Shown piece after piece: positions 33,003-42,445 of a stretch of DNA of 64,000 bases. Each line of letters starts with the position of its first letter. Within the stretch, counting starts at the first letter, position 1. This DNA comes from Catellatospora sichuanensis (GTDB lineage Bacteria; Actinomycetota; Actinomycetes; Mycobacteriales; Micromonosporaceae): contig NZ_VIQO01000002.1 of NCBI RefSeq assembly GCF_007483665.1, forward strand, positions 186,001 through 250,000, written 5' to 3'. Made by a program: the position numbers and the translations under genes. The notes under the pieces are model-generated. The model was not told the DNA's origin and made no database searches. It saw nothing but the letters and a program-made list of their open reading frames with translations.

Positions 33003-34178
33003 TCACCCCAGCGGGTCGGCGAGCAGCTGCTCGAAGGCGAGCTCTGCGGCGCCGAGCAGGGCCGCGTCGCCGCCCAGCTTGGGGGTGCGCAGCCGGACGT
33101 GCTCGCGGGTGGCGGGCAGGCCGATGCTGTTGAGCCGGCTGCGCACCTGCGCCGCCGAGGCCAGGTACACGTCGCGCAGCGTGCCGCCGAAGATGACCAG
33201 TTCCGGGTTGAAGATGTTGACCAGGTTGGCCACGCCGAAGCCGAGCCAGTCGCCGACCTGGCGTACCGCGACCTGGGCGGTGGCGTCGCCGCGCGCGGCG
33301 GCCTCGACCACGGCCAGCACCGCTTCGCTGCCCAGCGCGGTGTCCCGGCCGGCGGCGCGCAGCAGCGCATGCTCGCCGATCTCGGTCTCCCAGCAGCCGC
33401 GGGAGCCGCAGCCGCAGGGGCGGCCGTGCGGGTTGACCACCATGTGGCCGACCTCGCCGCCGTATCCGCCGTGCCCGGTGACCCGGCGCCCGCCCGCGAT
33501 GATGCCCGCGCCGACGCCGACGTCGCCGTACATGTAGATGATGTTGTCGCAGCCCACGGCGACGCCGCGGGTGTGCTCGGCGAGCGCGCACAGGTCCGCC
33601 ACGTTGCCGACGGCGACCTGCGGCAGCAGGTCGGGCAGCCGGTCCTGCAGCGCGTGCCCGAGCGGCTCGTCCAGCCAGCCCAGGTGCGGTCCGAGCCGGA
33701 CCAGGCCGTCCTCGCGGCGGACCAGCCCGCACACGGCGATGCCGGCTCCGATGCACCGGGCCTGCGGCTTGACCTGCTCGGCCATCTGCGCGACGAACTC
33801 GGCCACGGGACGTACCGCCTCGATGGCCTCGCCGCGCGGGCGCGGCGCCTCCCGCTGGTCCAGGATGACGCCGCCCAGCCCGATCCGCGCCACCCGGACC
33901 CGGTCCACCTCCACGCTCGCGGCGTAGGCGTAGACCAGTTCCGAGGACGGGCGCACCACCAGCGACGGGCGGCCGGCCCGGCCGGTCTCCCGCGGCGCCT
34001 CCTCGCTGACCAGGCCGACAGCGGCCAGGTCAGCGGTGAGGGCGCCGATGGTGGAGCGGTTGAGACCGAGTTCGGAGGTGAGCTCGGCGCGGGAGATAGA
34101 GCCGCGCACGTGCACGAACCGCAGCAACGCGCCGAGGTTCTGCCGCCGGATCTCCTCCTGGCTCGGTCCCGCTCGCAT
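33003..34178 (-). CDS. ROK-family transcriptional repressor of the sugar ABC operon
   Basis: A 391-aa protein. An N-terminal winged helix-turn-helix (ISRAELTSELGLNRSTIGAL, residues 28-50) is followed by a ROK kinase-like domain with the phosphate loop YGDVGVGAG and the ROK zinc motif GCGSRGCWE. The N-terminal HTH identifies it as a repressor (XylR/NagC type) rather than a sugar kinase. It is the fourth gene after xylF, xylG and xylH, 29 bp after the permease. TTTGTTG/CAACAAA-type sites upstream of xylF are plausible operators. Xylose is the likely ligand only by analogy. Confidence 0.9.
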   Translation of the reverse strand: MRAGPSQEEIRRQNLGALLRFVHVRGSISRAELTSELGLNRSTIGALTADLAAVGLVSEEAPRETGRAGRPSLVVRPSSELVYAYAASVEVDRVRVARIGLGGVILDQREAPRPRGEAIEAVRPVAEFVAQMAEQVKPQARCIGAGIAVCGLVRREDGLVRLGPHLGWLDEPLGHALQDRLPDLLPQVAVGNVADLCALAEHTRGVAVGCDNIIYMYGDVGVGAGIIAGGRRVTGHGGYGGEVGHMVVNPHGRPCGCGSRGCWETEIGEHALLRAAGRDTALGSEAVLAVVEAAARGDATAQVAVRQVGDWLGFGVANLVNIFNPELVIFGGTLRDVYLASAAQVRSRLNSIGLPATREHVRLRTPKLGGDAALLGAAELAFEQLLADPLG

Positions 34179-34207
34179 GATTCTCCCGTTTACTGGCGTA
34201 CGTCGGT

Positions 34208-35470
34208 TCAGCTGCTCGCGGCGGAACGCCTGCGCGAGAAAGCGTCCACGCTCGCCGCCAGCAGCAGCACGATGCCGGTGGCGATGTACTTGTACGCCGA
34301 GCTCCAGCCGACCAGACCCATGCCGTTGATGATCATCGTGATGACCAGGCCGCCGAGCACCGCGTCGAGCACCCGGCCCTTGCCGCCGAAGAGGCTGGTG
34401 CCGCCGATGACCGCCGCGGCGACCGCGTACAGCAGCACGTTCGAGCCGCCCGTGTTCGGGTCGACGGAACGCGCCATGCTGGCGGCCAGGATGCCGCCGA
34501 CCGCTGCCATCGCCGAGCAGATGACGAACGCGGAGATGCGGATGCGGTCCACGGCGATACCGGCCCGGCGGGCCGCCTCGCGGTTGCCGCCGACGGCGTA
34601 GATGTGCCGGCCGAACGCGGTGCGGCGCAGCACGAACGTCCACAGCAGCAGGAGCACGCCGACGACGGGTACCACGATCGGCACACCCTTGAGCGAGAAC
34701 AGCGCGTTGCGGCTGCGCTCCTCGTTCAGCACCGCGACCACGAGGCCCACCAGGACGGCGAGGCCGATCACGCGGAAGGCCACGACCTGCCACAGCAGCG
34801 CGGGCAGCCCGCGGCGGCGGCGGTTGCGCTGCTGGATCAGCTGGGTGGTGGCGAAGCCGAGCACGGTCAGCGCGCCCAGGGCCCAGCCGACCATCGGCGG
34901 CATGAACTCGTTCTCCAGCGAGATGATGACCTCGTCGCGGACCGAGATGTTGGTGCCCTCCTTGAGCAGCCACAGCACCGTGCCCTGGAAGGCCAGGAAC
35001 GCCGCGAGGGTGACCACGAAGGAGGGGATGCCGACCTTCGCCACCAGGAAGCCCAGCAGCAGGCCGATCACGACACCGGTGACGACCGCCGCGGCCACGC
35101 CGACGTACCACGGGAAGCCGTGCGTGGTCAGCAGGATCGCCAGCACCGCGGCGCAGACCCCGGAGGCGTAGCCCGCGCTGAGGTCGATCTCGCCGAGCAG
35201 CAGCACGAAGACCAGGCCCATGCCGATGACGACGATGGGCCCTGCCTGCGTCAGCAGGTTGGCGAAGTTGAACGCGGTGAAGAAGGACGGTTGGGCGACG
35301 GAGAAGATGACCGACAGCACGATCAGGCCGAGCACCGCCGGCAGCGCGCCCATGTCGCCGCCGCGCACCCGCTGGCCGTAGTTGCGCAGGTAGCCCCAGA
35401 GGCCGCCGTCGTCCTTGGCCGGGGTGGCGACCTTGGCCGCCTCGTACGAATTCGTGGTGGTCGCGCTCAC
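34208..35470 (-). CDS. xylH: Sugar ABC transporter permease, XylH-like
   Basis: A 420-aa integral membrane protein of the branched-chain/ribose/xylose permease family. Many hydrophobic helices are visible, for example ALPAVLGLIVLSVIFSVAQP and VGVAAAVVTGVVIGLLLGFL. The conserved LLLGEIDLSAGYASG and AVGGNREAARRAGI loops mark the family. The length is greater than RbsC and typical of XylH. The ATG overlaps the stop of xylG (ATGA). It forms the membrane channel with XylG and receives sugar from the XylF lipoprotein. Confidence 0.9.
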   Translation of the reverse strand: MSATTTNSYEAAKVATPAKDDGGLWGYLRNYGQRVRGGDMGALPAVLGLIVLSVIFSVAQPSFFTAFNFANLLTQAGPIVVIGMGLVFVLLLGEIDLSAGYASGVCAAVLAILLTTHGFPWYVGVAAAVVTGVVIGLLLGFLVAKVGIPSFVVTLAAFLAFQGTVLWLLKEGTNISVRDEVIISLENEFMPPMVGWALGALTVLGFATTQLIQQRNRRRRGLPALLWQVVAFRVIGLAVLVGLVVAVLNEERSRNALFSLKGVPIVVPVVGVLLLLWTFVLRRTAFGRHIYAVGGNREAARRAGIAVDRIRISAFVICSAMAAVGGILAASMARSVDPNTGGSNVLLYAVAAAVIGGTSLFGGKGRVLDAVLGGLVITMIINGMGLVGWSSAYKYIATGIVLLLAASVDAFSRRRSAASS

Positions 35471-36237
35471 GCTGCGGCTCCTTCCTCGGCAAGGCCCAGC
35501 GCGCCGCTGCGGCCGGAGGTGATCAGCTCGACCACCTGCGAGTGGGTGACGTCCGACGTCTTCACCTGGGCCGCCATTCGTCCCAGGTAGAGCATCGCGA
35601 TCCGGTCGGAGACAGCGAACACGTCGTTCATGTTGTGCGAGATCAGTACAACGGCCAGACCGTTGTCGGCCAGGCGGCGGACCAGCTCCAGCACCTGCTG
35701 GGTCTGCGCCACGCCGAGGGCGGCCGTCGGCTCGTCGAGGATGACCAGCTTGCTGTTCCAGAGCACGGCCTTGGCGATGGCCACGGTCTGCCGCTGGCCG
35801 CCGGAGAGGCTGGCCACCCGCTGCCGCACCGACTTCACGGTACGTACGGACAGGCTGGCCAGGGTCTGCTGGGCGAGCTGCTCCATGGTCGGCTCGTCGA
35901 GGATCATGCCGCTGCGCCGTTCGCGGCCCAGGAACATGTTCTGGACGATGTCCAGGTTGTCGCAGAGAGCGAGATCCTGGTAGACGATCTCGACGCCGTG
36001 GCTCGCGGCGTCGCGGGGGTTGTGCACGTGGACCTGCTTACCCTCCATCAGGTATTCGCCTGAGTCGATGGGGTAGATCCCGCCGATGCACTTGACCAGC
36101 GTTGACTTGCCGGCGCCGTTGTCGCCGACGAGTGCGGTTACCTCGCCTGGGTGGACCGTGAAAGCGACGTCCCGCAGCACCTGCACCGGGCCGAAGCTCT
36201 TGTTGATCCCACGCAGTTCGAGTAGAGGGGTTCCCAT
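35467..36237 (-). CDS. xylG: Sugar ABC transporter ATP-binding protein, single NBD
   Basis: A 256-aa ABC ATPase. Walker A is LVGDNGAGKSTLVK, the Q-loop IVYQDLAL, the signature SLSGGQRQTVAIAKA, Walker B KLVILDEPTAALG and the switch LISHNM. It has a single nucleotide-binding domain, unlike enterobacterial XylG (two domains); the short form is common in actinobacteria. The VALGVAQTQQVLELVRRLAD region is typical of sugar-uptake NBDs. It overlaps xylH by four bases and follows xylF after an intercistronic hairpin. Confidence 0.92.
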   Translation of the reverse strand: MGTPLLELRGINKSFGPVQVLRDVAFTVHPGEVTALVGDNGAGKSTLVKCIGGIYPIDSGEYLMEGKQVHVHNPRDAASHGVEIVYQDLALCDNLDIVQNMFLGRERRSGMILDEPTMEQLAQQTLASLSVRTVKSVRQRVASLSGGQRQTVAIAKAVLWNSKLVILDEPTAALGVAQTQQVLELVRRLADNGLAVVLISHNMNDVFAVSDRIAMLYLGRMAAQVKTSDVTHSQVVELITSGRSGALGLAEEGAAA

Positions 36238-36278
36238 CCGGGCGCTCCGTTCGAGGGGTTACTGCCTGTTCCACAGAC

Positions 36279-36315
36279 GTGGTCCCCGGGGTGCCTTGCG
36301 ACCCCCAGGGACCAC
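36279..36315 (-). terminator. Intercistronic hairpin between xylF and xylG
   Basis: GTGGTCCCCGGGGT (36279-36292) pairs with ACCCCCAGGGACCAC (36301-36315) with a small bulge. Such hairpins after the binding-protein gene commonly stabilise or partly terminate the transcript, so that more binding protein than ATPase is made. Confidence 0.65.
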
Positions 36316-36335
36316 ATTCTGGTTGAGCGTGCAGG

Positions 36336-37421
36336 TCAGCTGATGCCGGCCTCGGTGCACTTGGCCGCGAAGTCGGCGGTGCACAGCTCTGCCTTGGTGA
36401 CGTAACCGTCGGTGACGACGTCCTTCACGTTGTTGAAGTAGATCGCCTGCGGCTCCAGCAGGACCGAGGGCACGTCCTTGCCGGTCTCGGAGTCCTTGGT
36501 GGTCTGCGAGACGGACTTGGTCTGACCCTGGGCCAGGGCGATCGCCAGCTCGGCGGTCGCGGTGGCCTCCTTCTTGACGGCCTTGTACACGGTCATGCAC
36601 TGGTCGCCGAGGAGGATGTTCTGCAGGCCCTGCACGGTCGCGTCCTGGCCGGTGACCGGGACCTTGCCGTTGAGCTTGTTCTTCTTCAGGATGGAGATCG
36701 CCGCGTTGCCCAGGCCGTCGTTCGCCGCGAGCACGCCGTCGATCTTGCCGTTCGCCTTCGTCAGCATCTGCTCGAAGATCACGCCGCCCTGCGCGTTGTC
36801 CCAGTCCGGCACGGCCTGGTCGTCGACGAGGGTGTAGTCCTTGGCGTCGTACTTCGGCTTCAGCACCGACACGCCGCCCTCCTTGAAGAGGGTCGCGTTG
36901 TTGTCCGTCGGCGAGCCGTTGAGCTGCGCGATGGCCGGGTTCTTCACGTTCTTCTCAGTGAGGCACTTGACCAGGCCCTCACCCTGCAGGCGGCCGACCG
37001 CGACGTTGTCGAAGGACACGTAGTACTTCGCGTTGCCGCCCAGCGTGAGCCGGTCGTAGTCGATCGTCGGAATGCCCTGCGCCGCGGCCTTGTCCAGCAC
37101 GGCCTTGCCGGTGCCGGAGTCGAGGTTGACGATGACCAGGACGGTGACGCCCTTGGTGATCATCTGGTCGGCGAGGCTCTGGAACTGGGTCTTGTCACCC
37201 TGGGCGTTCTGAATGTCGTACTTGACATTCGCGGCCTTGAAGGCCTCTTCCAGGTACTTGCGGTCCGCGGTCTCCCAGCGGGCCGAGGACTTGCTGTCCG
37301 GCAGGATGACGCCGATGTAGGGCGTCTTCGAGTCGCCGGGCTGGGCGTCTTCCGCACAGGCGGCCAAACCGGTGACGGCCATCAGGCCGGTCATGGTTAC
37401 AGCCAGGATCCCTTTGCGCAT
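36336..37421 (-). CDS. xylF: Xylose-type sugar-binding lipoprotein
   Basis: A 361-aa periplasmic-binding-protein-like lipoprotein. The signal peptide MRKGILAVTMTGLMAVTGLA ends at lipobox Cys22 (LAAC). The mature protein has the sugar-binding type 1 fold: IGVILPDSKSSARWETADRK, IPTIDYDRL, IAQLNGSPTDNN and VLAANDGLGNAAI, all close to XylF patterns. It captures extracellular sugar (xylose by analogy) and delivers it to XylGH. First gene of the operon. The 600-bp upstream region contains candidate ROK operators. Confidence 0.92.
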   Translation of the reverse strand: MRKGILAVTMTGLMAVTGLAACAEDAQPGDSKTPYIGVILPDSKSSARWETADRKYLEEAFKAANVKYDIQNAQGDKTQFQSLADQMITKGVTVLVIVNLDSGTGKAVLDKAAAQGIPTIDYDRLTLGGNAKYYVSFDNVAVGRLQGEGLVKCLTEKNVKNPAIAQLNGSPTDNNATLFKEGGVSVLKPKYDAKDYTLVDDQAVPDWDNAQGGVIFEQMLTKANGKIDGVLAANDGLGNAAISILKKNKLNGKVPVTGQDATVQGLQNILLGDQCMTVYKAVKKEATATAELAIALAQGQTKSVSQTTKDSETGKDVPSVLLEPQAIYFNNVKDVVTDGYVTKAELCTADFAAKCTEAGIS

Positions 37422-37543
37422 CGTTGCTCAAATCCTCTCGGATTCAGGGGTGTGTATTCAGGTGGTGCGGGCGGCCCCGCCGGGTTCCGGGACCAGGCGA
37501 GTCCAACAGCGTTCATCAGTGCGTGAGGCCGGTCACACGGGGT

Positions 37544-37616
37544 TTTGTTGTGTGCGACAACGTATGCGCAACAAATACAAACGCGCAAGCCCAAGGTTTG
37601 TTGTTGGCAATAACAA
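37544..37616. promoter_or_regulatory. Candidate ROK (XylR-type) operators upstream of xylF
   Basis: TTTGTTG (37544-37550) and CAACAAA (37569-37575) face each other across 18 bp. A second TTTGTTG begins at 37597, and TTGTT...AACAA (37601-37616) is another dyad. TTTGTTG/CAACAAA half-sites resemble Bacillus XylR operators. The patch lies 120-195 bp before the xylF start, in a locally AT-rich segment, and the operon encodes a ROK repressor. Confidence 0.55.
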
Positions 37617-37890
37617 TTCAGCAACGTCCCCGTAACCCGCCCGCTCGCTGCCCTTTCCCGGCCCGCAGATCTTGGGCGATGACAGGTCACGAGATGCCCA
37701 ATCCCGGCAATTGGACACGCCTTTCGCGCAGGACAAATATGATCTTGGCGGCGGCGGCGGCGGTTCGGGCGGCGGCGGTGGGCGCGGCCGGTCGCGGCTC
37801 GAGCCTTCGGCTCGGCGGCTGCCGCGCGCAGGCCGCCCTCGGGCGCCGCGAGACTGCCACAAAGCGGACATGATCGTGGAGCCTGCGGGT

Positions 37891-37958
37891 GATGATCCGT
37901 TTTTGTGGACGCTGACTGTCCCTATGGGGGCATCCAGCGTCCACAAAAACGGATCATC
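37891..37958 (-). terminator. Perfect 24-bp hairpin (element C) after ybaK
   Basis: Arms 37891-37914 and 37935-37958 are exact complements (GATGATCCG...GACGCTG), with a 20-nt loop that itself pairs (TGTCCC with GGGGCA). It lies 73 bp after the minus-strand ybaK stop. The T-run within the stem and the missing U-tract make it longer and more regular than an ordinary terminator. Confidence 0.6.
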
Positions 37959-38030
37959 AAGGAGAACGGCGAGGTGTCGGTCGGGCCAGGGCCGTGACCA
38001 CGCGTGGGCGCCGGTGCGTCCCGGCGCGGG

Positions 38031-38510
38031 TCAGGTGCGCGCGATGGGGGCGAGGGTGGCCGAGGTGAGGCGGACCAGGTCGGTGGGGGCCAGGCGGAGT
38101 TGGAGACCGCGCTTGCCGGCCGAGACGTAGATGAGGTCGCCGTCGAGGGCGGACTGGTCGATCACCGTGGGCAGGCGTTTGCGCTGGCCGAGCGGGCTGA
38201 TGCCACCGCGGACGTACCCCGTGGTCTTCTCGGCCAGGTCGCGGTCGGCCATCGCCGCCTTCTTGCCGCCGGCCGCCGTGGCCAGGGCCTTCAGATCGAT
38301 CTCGCCGGTCACCGGCACCACGGCCACGGTGAGCGCGCCGTCCACCTCGGTGACCAGCGTCTTGAACACCCGTGCCGGGTCGGCGCCGATGGCGTCGGCG
38401 ACCAGTGCGCCGTAGTTGGGGGAGTCCGGCGAGATCTCGTACGGATGCAGCGTGTGCTTCACCTTCTGCTTCGTGAGCAGTGCTGTCGCGGGCGTCCCCT
38501 GGCTGGCCAC
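38031..38510 (-). CDS. ybaK: YbaK/EbsC-type aminoacyl-tRNA deacylase (Cys-tRNA(Pro)/Cys-tRNA(Cys))
   Basis: A 159-aa single-domain editing protein. TLHPYEISPDSPNYGALVAD, ARVFKTLVTEVDGALTVAVVPV (with the catalytic Lys) and TGYVRGGISPLGQRKRLPTV (with the conserved GGxSPxG loop) are YbaK hallmarks. It hydrolyses mischarged Cys-tRNA(Pro) in trans. The length is exactly that of the family. It stands alone between the xylose operon and the THUMP-like methyltransferase. Start ATG 38510. Confidence 0.93.
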   Translation of the reverse strand: MASQGTPATALLTKQKVKHTLHPYEISPDSPNYGALVADAIGADPARVFKTLVTEVDGALTVAVVPVTGEIDLKALATAAGGKKAAMADRDLAEKTTGYVRGGISPLGQRKRLPTVIDQSALDGDLIYVSAGKRGLQLRLAPTDLVRLTSATLAPIART

Positions 38511-38702
38511 GCCGCGATGCTACCGCCGCCTCCCGCCGGGCCTCGGCTCACCCGCCCGCGCGTCCCACCCCGCTGCGCCGCCGGGCCGCCCGTGTGCCCA
38601 CCGGCCTGGCCGCCCCGCTGCTTGCGCCGCCCCGGCGTGGCGCTCGGTGATCACGGCGGCAGGGTGGGGGTACGCCGTCGCCGCACGTCCGTAAGTTCAT
38701 GA

Positions 38703-39872
38703 TCAACCGGGCGGGGCGACCGGGGTGGCGAGGATGGCGAGGGGGGTGGTGGAGGTGCGGGTGAGGAGGAGGGAGGCGGGGTTCGGGCCGGTGAGGCGGA
38801 GGTCGCGGCGGAGTTGTTCGACGTCGAGGGCGCTGCCGCGTTTGAGGATCTCGAGGCGGCCGACCTGGCGGTCGCGGAGGGTGGCGCGCAGGCGTTTCAG
38901 GGAGAACGGGAGGACGTCGTCGACGGCGAAGCAGCGGCCGAAGGGGGAGGCGATCGGGGTGTCGGACCAGACGTACGCGATGTTCGGGTCGGCGAGCCAG
39001 CCGTCGTGGGCGGCGGCGAACTCGGCGACCAGGTGGCTGCGGACCACCGCGCCGTCGGGGTCGGTGACGTAGCGGCCGGGTGGGGCGACCGGGGCGGCCT
39101 GCTCGCCGGTCCCGGTGAGTTCGTACGGGACGCCGTCGCGGAACACGGTGGCTCGGCGCGGCGTGCTCGCCAGCGGGCCGCACCAGGCGGCGGCCTCGAC
39201 CACGTCGCCGTCGACGGAGACCAGTTCCAGCTCGCAGCCCGCGGGCAGCAGCGCCTGGTCGATGCCGGGGGCGAGTTTGAGCACGGTGCGCGGCACCCGC
39301 TGCGGCAGGGACACCACCCAGTCCCAGGGCGGTGAGTAGTCCTCGGGGCGGAACACGCGCCGGCCGCCGCTGCGCCGGGCCGGGTCGCAGAACACCGCGT
39401 CGACCTGGCTCAGGTCGAAGTCGCGCGCGTCGCCGCAGGTCACCGTCGCTTCGGGGGCATTGAGCGCGGCGCAGGCGGCGGTCAGCGGGTCGGCGTCCAC
39501 GCCGTACGCCCGGATGCCGGTGGCGGCGACGGCGCGCAGGTCGGCGCCGAGGCCGCAGCCCAGGTCGGCGAGCGCCGTCGTCCCGGCGGCACGCAGCCGG
39601 GCCGCGCGGCGTTTCGCGACGATCTCGCGGGTGGCCTGTTCCAGCCCGGTGCGGGTGAGGAACACCTGCCCGGCGTCGGCGCCGAACTTGGCCGACGCCC
39701 GGCGGCGCAGCGCGACCTGGGTGAGCGCGGCGGCGGCCAGGCCCGGCGGCACGCCGCGGGCCCGCAGCGCCGAGGCGGCGGCCAGCTCGTCCGTCCCGGC
39801 CAGCTCCGCGGCCAGGTCCAGCGCCGCCACACCGTCGGGGGTACGCAGCTGCGCCAGCTGTTCGAGATCCAC
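38703..39872 (-). CDS. Class I SAM-dependent methyltransferase with THUMP-like C-terminal domain
   Basis: A 389-aa protein. The N-terminal helical part (residues 1-95) is followed by a SAM-binding Rossmann fold: TALADLGCGLGADLRAVAAT (motif I), AYGVDADPLTAA (motif II) and VDAVFCDPARRSGG, with the DPAR replacing the DPPY/NPPY motif IV. The C-terminus (RLEILKRGSALDVEQLRRDL) resembles the THUMP-like domain seen at the end of these actinobacterial proteins, suggesting RNA as substrate. Target unknown. Divergent from groES across a 450-bp region. Start ATG 39872 gives MDLEQLAQLRTPDG. Confidence 0.85.
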   Translation of the reverse strand: MDLEQLAQLRTPDGVAALDLAAELAGTDELAAASALRARGVPPGLAAAALTQVALRRRASAKFGADAGQVFLTRTGLEQATREIVAKRRAARLRAAGTTALADLGCGLGADLRAVAATGIRAYGVDADPLTAACAALNAPEATVTCGDARDFDLSQVDAVFCDPARRSGGRRVFRPEDYSPPWDWVVSLPQRVPRTVLKLAPGIDQALLPAGCELELVSVDGDVVEAAAWCGPLASTPRRATVFRDGVPYELTGTGEQAAPVAPPGRYVTDPDGAVVRSHLVAEFAAAHDGWLADPNIAYVWSDTPIASPFGRCFAVDDVLPFSLKRLRATLRDRQVGRLEILKRGSALDVEQLRRDLRLTGPNPASLLLTRTSTTPLAILATPVAPPG

Positions 39873-39895
39873 GGCCTCATTCTGGCAGCGACGCC

Positions 39896-39991
39896 GGCGG
39901 CTCCCGGCGACGGCGGCTCCCCGCGGTGGCCTTGCACGACCTCGGCGGCTCTCGGCGTCGGCGGCTCTCGGCGGTGGCCTTGCGCGACCTC
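39896..39991. repeat. 48-bp tandem repeat, two copies
   Basis: Copy 1 is 39896-39943 and copy 2 is 39944-39991. They differ at a handful of positions and share CGGTGGCCTTGC and GACCTC. A partial third copy follows. It lies just upstream of the methyltransferase start; function unknown. Confidence 0.8.
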
Positions 39992-40094
39992 GGCGGGCTC
40001 TCGGCAGCGGTCCGGGCCGCCTCGGACGGCGTCGGCGGGCGGATCGACGACGTCACAGTCGGCCGCGACACGCCCCCGCTGAGCGCTGGACACC

Positions 40095-40116
40095 AGGTGA
40101 ATCGGATAATTCACCT
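40095..40116. promoter_or_regulatory. Extra dyad upstream of the groESL promoter
   Basis: AGGTGAAT (40095-40102) and ATTCACCT (40109-40116) form a perfect 8-bp dyad with a 6-bp AT-rich centre, 20 bp before the groES -35 box. It is unrelated to CIRCE or to the HspR HAIR site. Candidate operator for a further regulator of groESL or of the divergent gene. Confidence 0.5.
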
Positions 40117-40124
40117 AGTGGCGG

Positions 40125-40151
40125 CTGGCACTCTCCTTGACTGAGTGCTAG
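40125..40151 (+). promoter_or_regulatory. CIRCE element 1 (HrcA operator)
   Basis: CTGGCACTC (40125-40133), nine bases, GAGTGCTAG (40143-40151). This matches the CIRCE consensus TTAGCACTC-N9-GAGTGCTAA with small changes at the left end, and overlaps the -35 box. Confidence 0.9.
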
Positions 40152-40165
40152 ACGCGGCATAATGT
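40137..40165 (+). promoter_or_regulatory. groES promoter
   Basis: TTGACT (40137-40142), a 17-bp spacer, and TAATGT (40160-40165): a near-consensus primary-sigma promoter between and overlapping the two CIRCE elements. Confidence 0.85.
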
Positions 40166-40171
40166 TCGGAG

Positions 40172-40198
40172 TTAGCACCCTGCCATGCAGAGTGCTAA
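40172..40198 (+). promoter_or_regulatory. CIRCE element 2 (HrcA operator)
   Basis: TTAGCACCC (40172-40180), nine bases, GAGTGCTAA (40190-40198). One mismatch from consensus, located at or just after the transcription start. Confidence 0.93.
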
Positions 40199-40325
40199 CG
40201 CATGACCCGCCCGGCGACGCCGACACCCGCGACGACGGCTGCGTTCGGGCAAAGACTTGACCAGAAGACAACACCCGGGTCTCGTGCCGCGAGAACCCGG
40301 GGCTATACCCCAGGAGGGTATGCTC

Positions 40326-40634
40326 GTGACTACCGCGACGAAGGTTGCGATCAAGCCGCTCGAGGACCGGATCCTGGTCCAGGCGAACGAGGCTGAGACC
40401 ACCACCGCGTCGGGCCTCGTGATCCCCGACACCGCCAAGGAGAAGCCGCAGGAGGGCACCGTCCTCGCTGTCGGCCCCGGCCGCGTCGACGACAAGGGCA
40501 CCCGCATCCCGGTGGACGTCAAGGTGGGTGACAAGGTCATCTACTCGAAGTACGGCGGCACCGAGGTCAAGTACGCCGGCGAGGAGTACCTGCTGCTCTC
40601 CGCCCGCGACGTCCTCGCGGTCGTCGAGAAGTGA
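40326..40634 (+). CDS. groES: Co-chaperonin GroES
   Basis: A 102-aa 10-kDa chaperonin that caps Gro[20 protein letters not shown] is the family N-terminus, the mobile loop is [20 protein letters not shown], and the C-terminal [20 protein letters not shown] is typical. The GTG at 40326 is chosen because AGGAGGG lies seven bases upstream; the ATG at 40320 is too close to that site. Regulation by HrcA is supported by two CIRCE elements. A hairpin separates it from groEL. Confidence 0.96.
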   Translation: MTTATKVAIKPLEDRILVQANEAETTTASGLVIPDTAKEKPQEGTVLAVGPGRVDDKGTRIPVDVKVGDKVIYSKYGGTEVKYAGEEYLLLSARDVLAVVEK

Positions 40635-40640
40635 TCCGTG

Positions 40641-40680
40641 CGATGCCCCGGCACGCCCTCGCGGGCGGGCCGGGGCATCG
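40641..40680 (+). terminator. groES-groEL intercistronic hairpin
   Basis: A 12-bp stem CGATGCCCCGGC (40641-40652) / GCCGGGGCATCG (40669-40680) encloses a GC-rich loop. It may partly terminate or process the bicistronic mRNA, giving more GroES than GroEL. Confidence 0.65.
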
Positions 40681-40690
40681 TGACGTTTAA

Positions 40691-42343
<1,653 letters not shown>

Positions 42344-42361
42344 GCCTGAGCAGCTGACCTC

Positions 42362-42397
42362 GACAGCGGGTCCCGGCTTCGGCCGGGGCCCGCTGTC
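42362..42397 (+). terminator. Terminator after groEL
   Basis: A 16-bp stem (42362-42377 with 42382-42397, one G-T pair) and a UUCG tetraloop, 18 bp after the stop. Confidence 0.9.
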
Positions 42398-42445
42398 GCC
42401 TTTCCGTCCTTTGTGGCATGCACGTTGGTCGATAGGGTCCCTGGC

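Larger units (their letters stand above)
37434..38030. other. Intergenic region upstream of xylF
   Basis: This 600-nt region has no credible gene; the ORFs in it are low-complexity Gly/Arg frames. It holds an unusually AT-rich patch with candidate ROK operators (37544-37616), a GGC-repeat stretch (about 37748-37800), and the long perfect hairpin at 37891-37958. Confidence 0.6.
39873..40325. other. Divergent regulatory region upstream of groES
   Basis: This 453-nt region has no credible gene. It contains a 48-bp tandem repeat, a separate 8-bp dyad, two CIRCE elements and a strong groES promoter, listed separately. Confidence 0.7.

Noticed and set aside
36279-36315. Riboswitch between xylF and xylG
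   Set aside because: A simple bulged stem with no conserved aptamer features; better read as an intercistronic stabiliser.
37748-37800. GGC-repeat stretch as a coding Gly-rich protein
   Set aside because: No ribosome site or conserved frame; simple low-complexity DNA.
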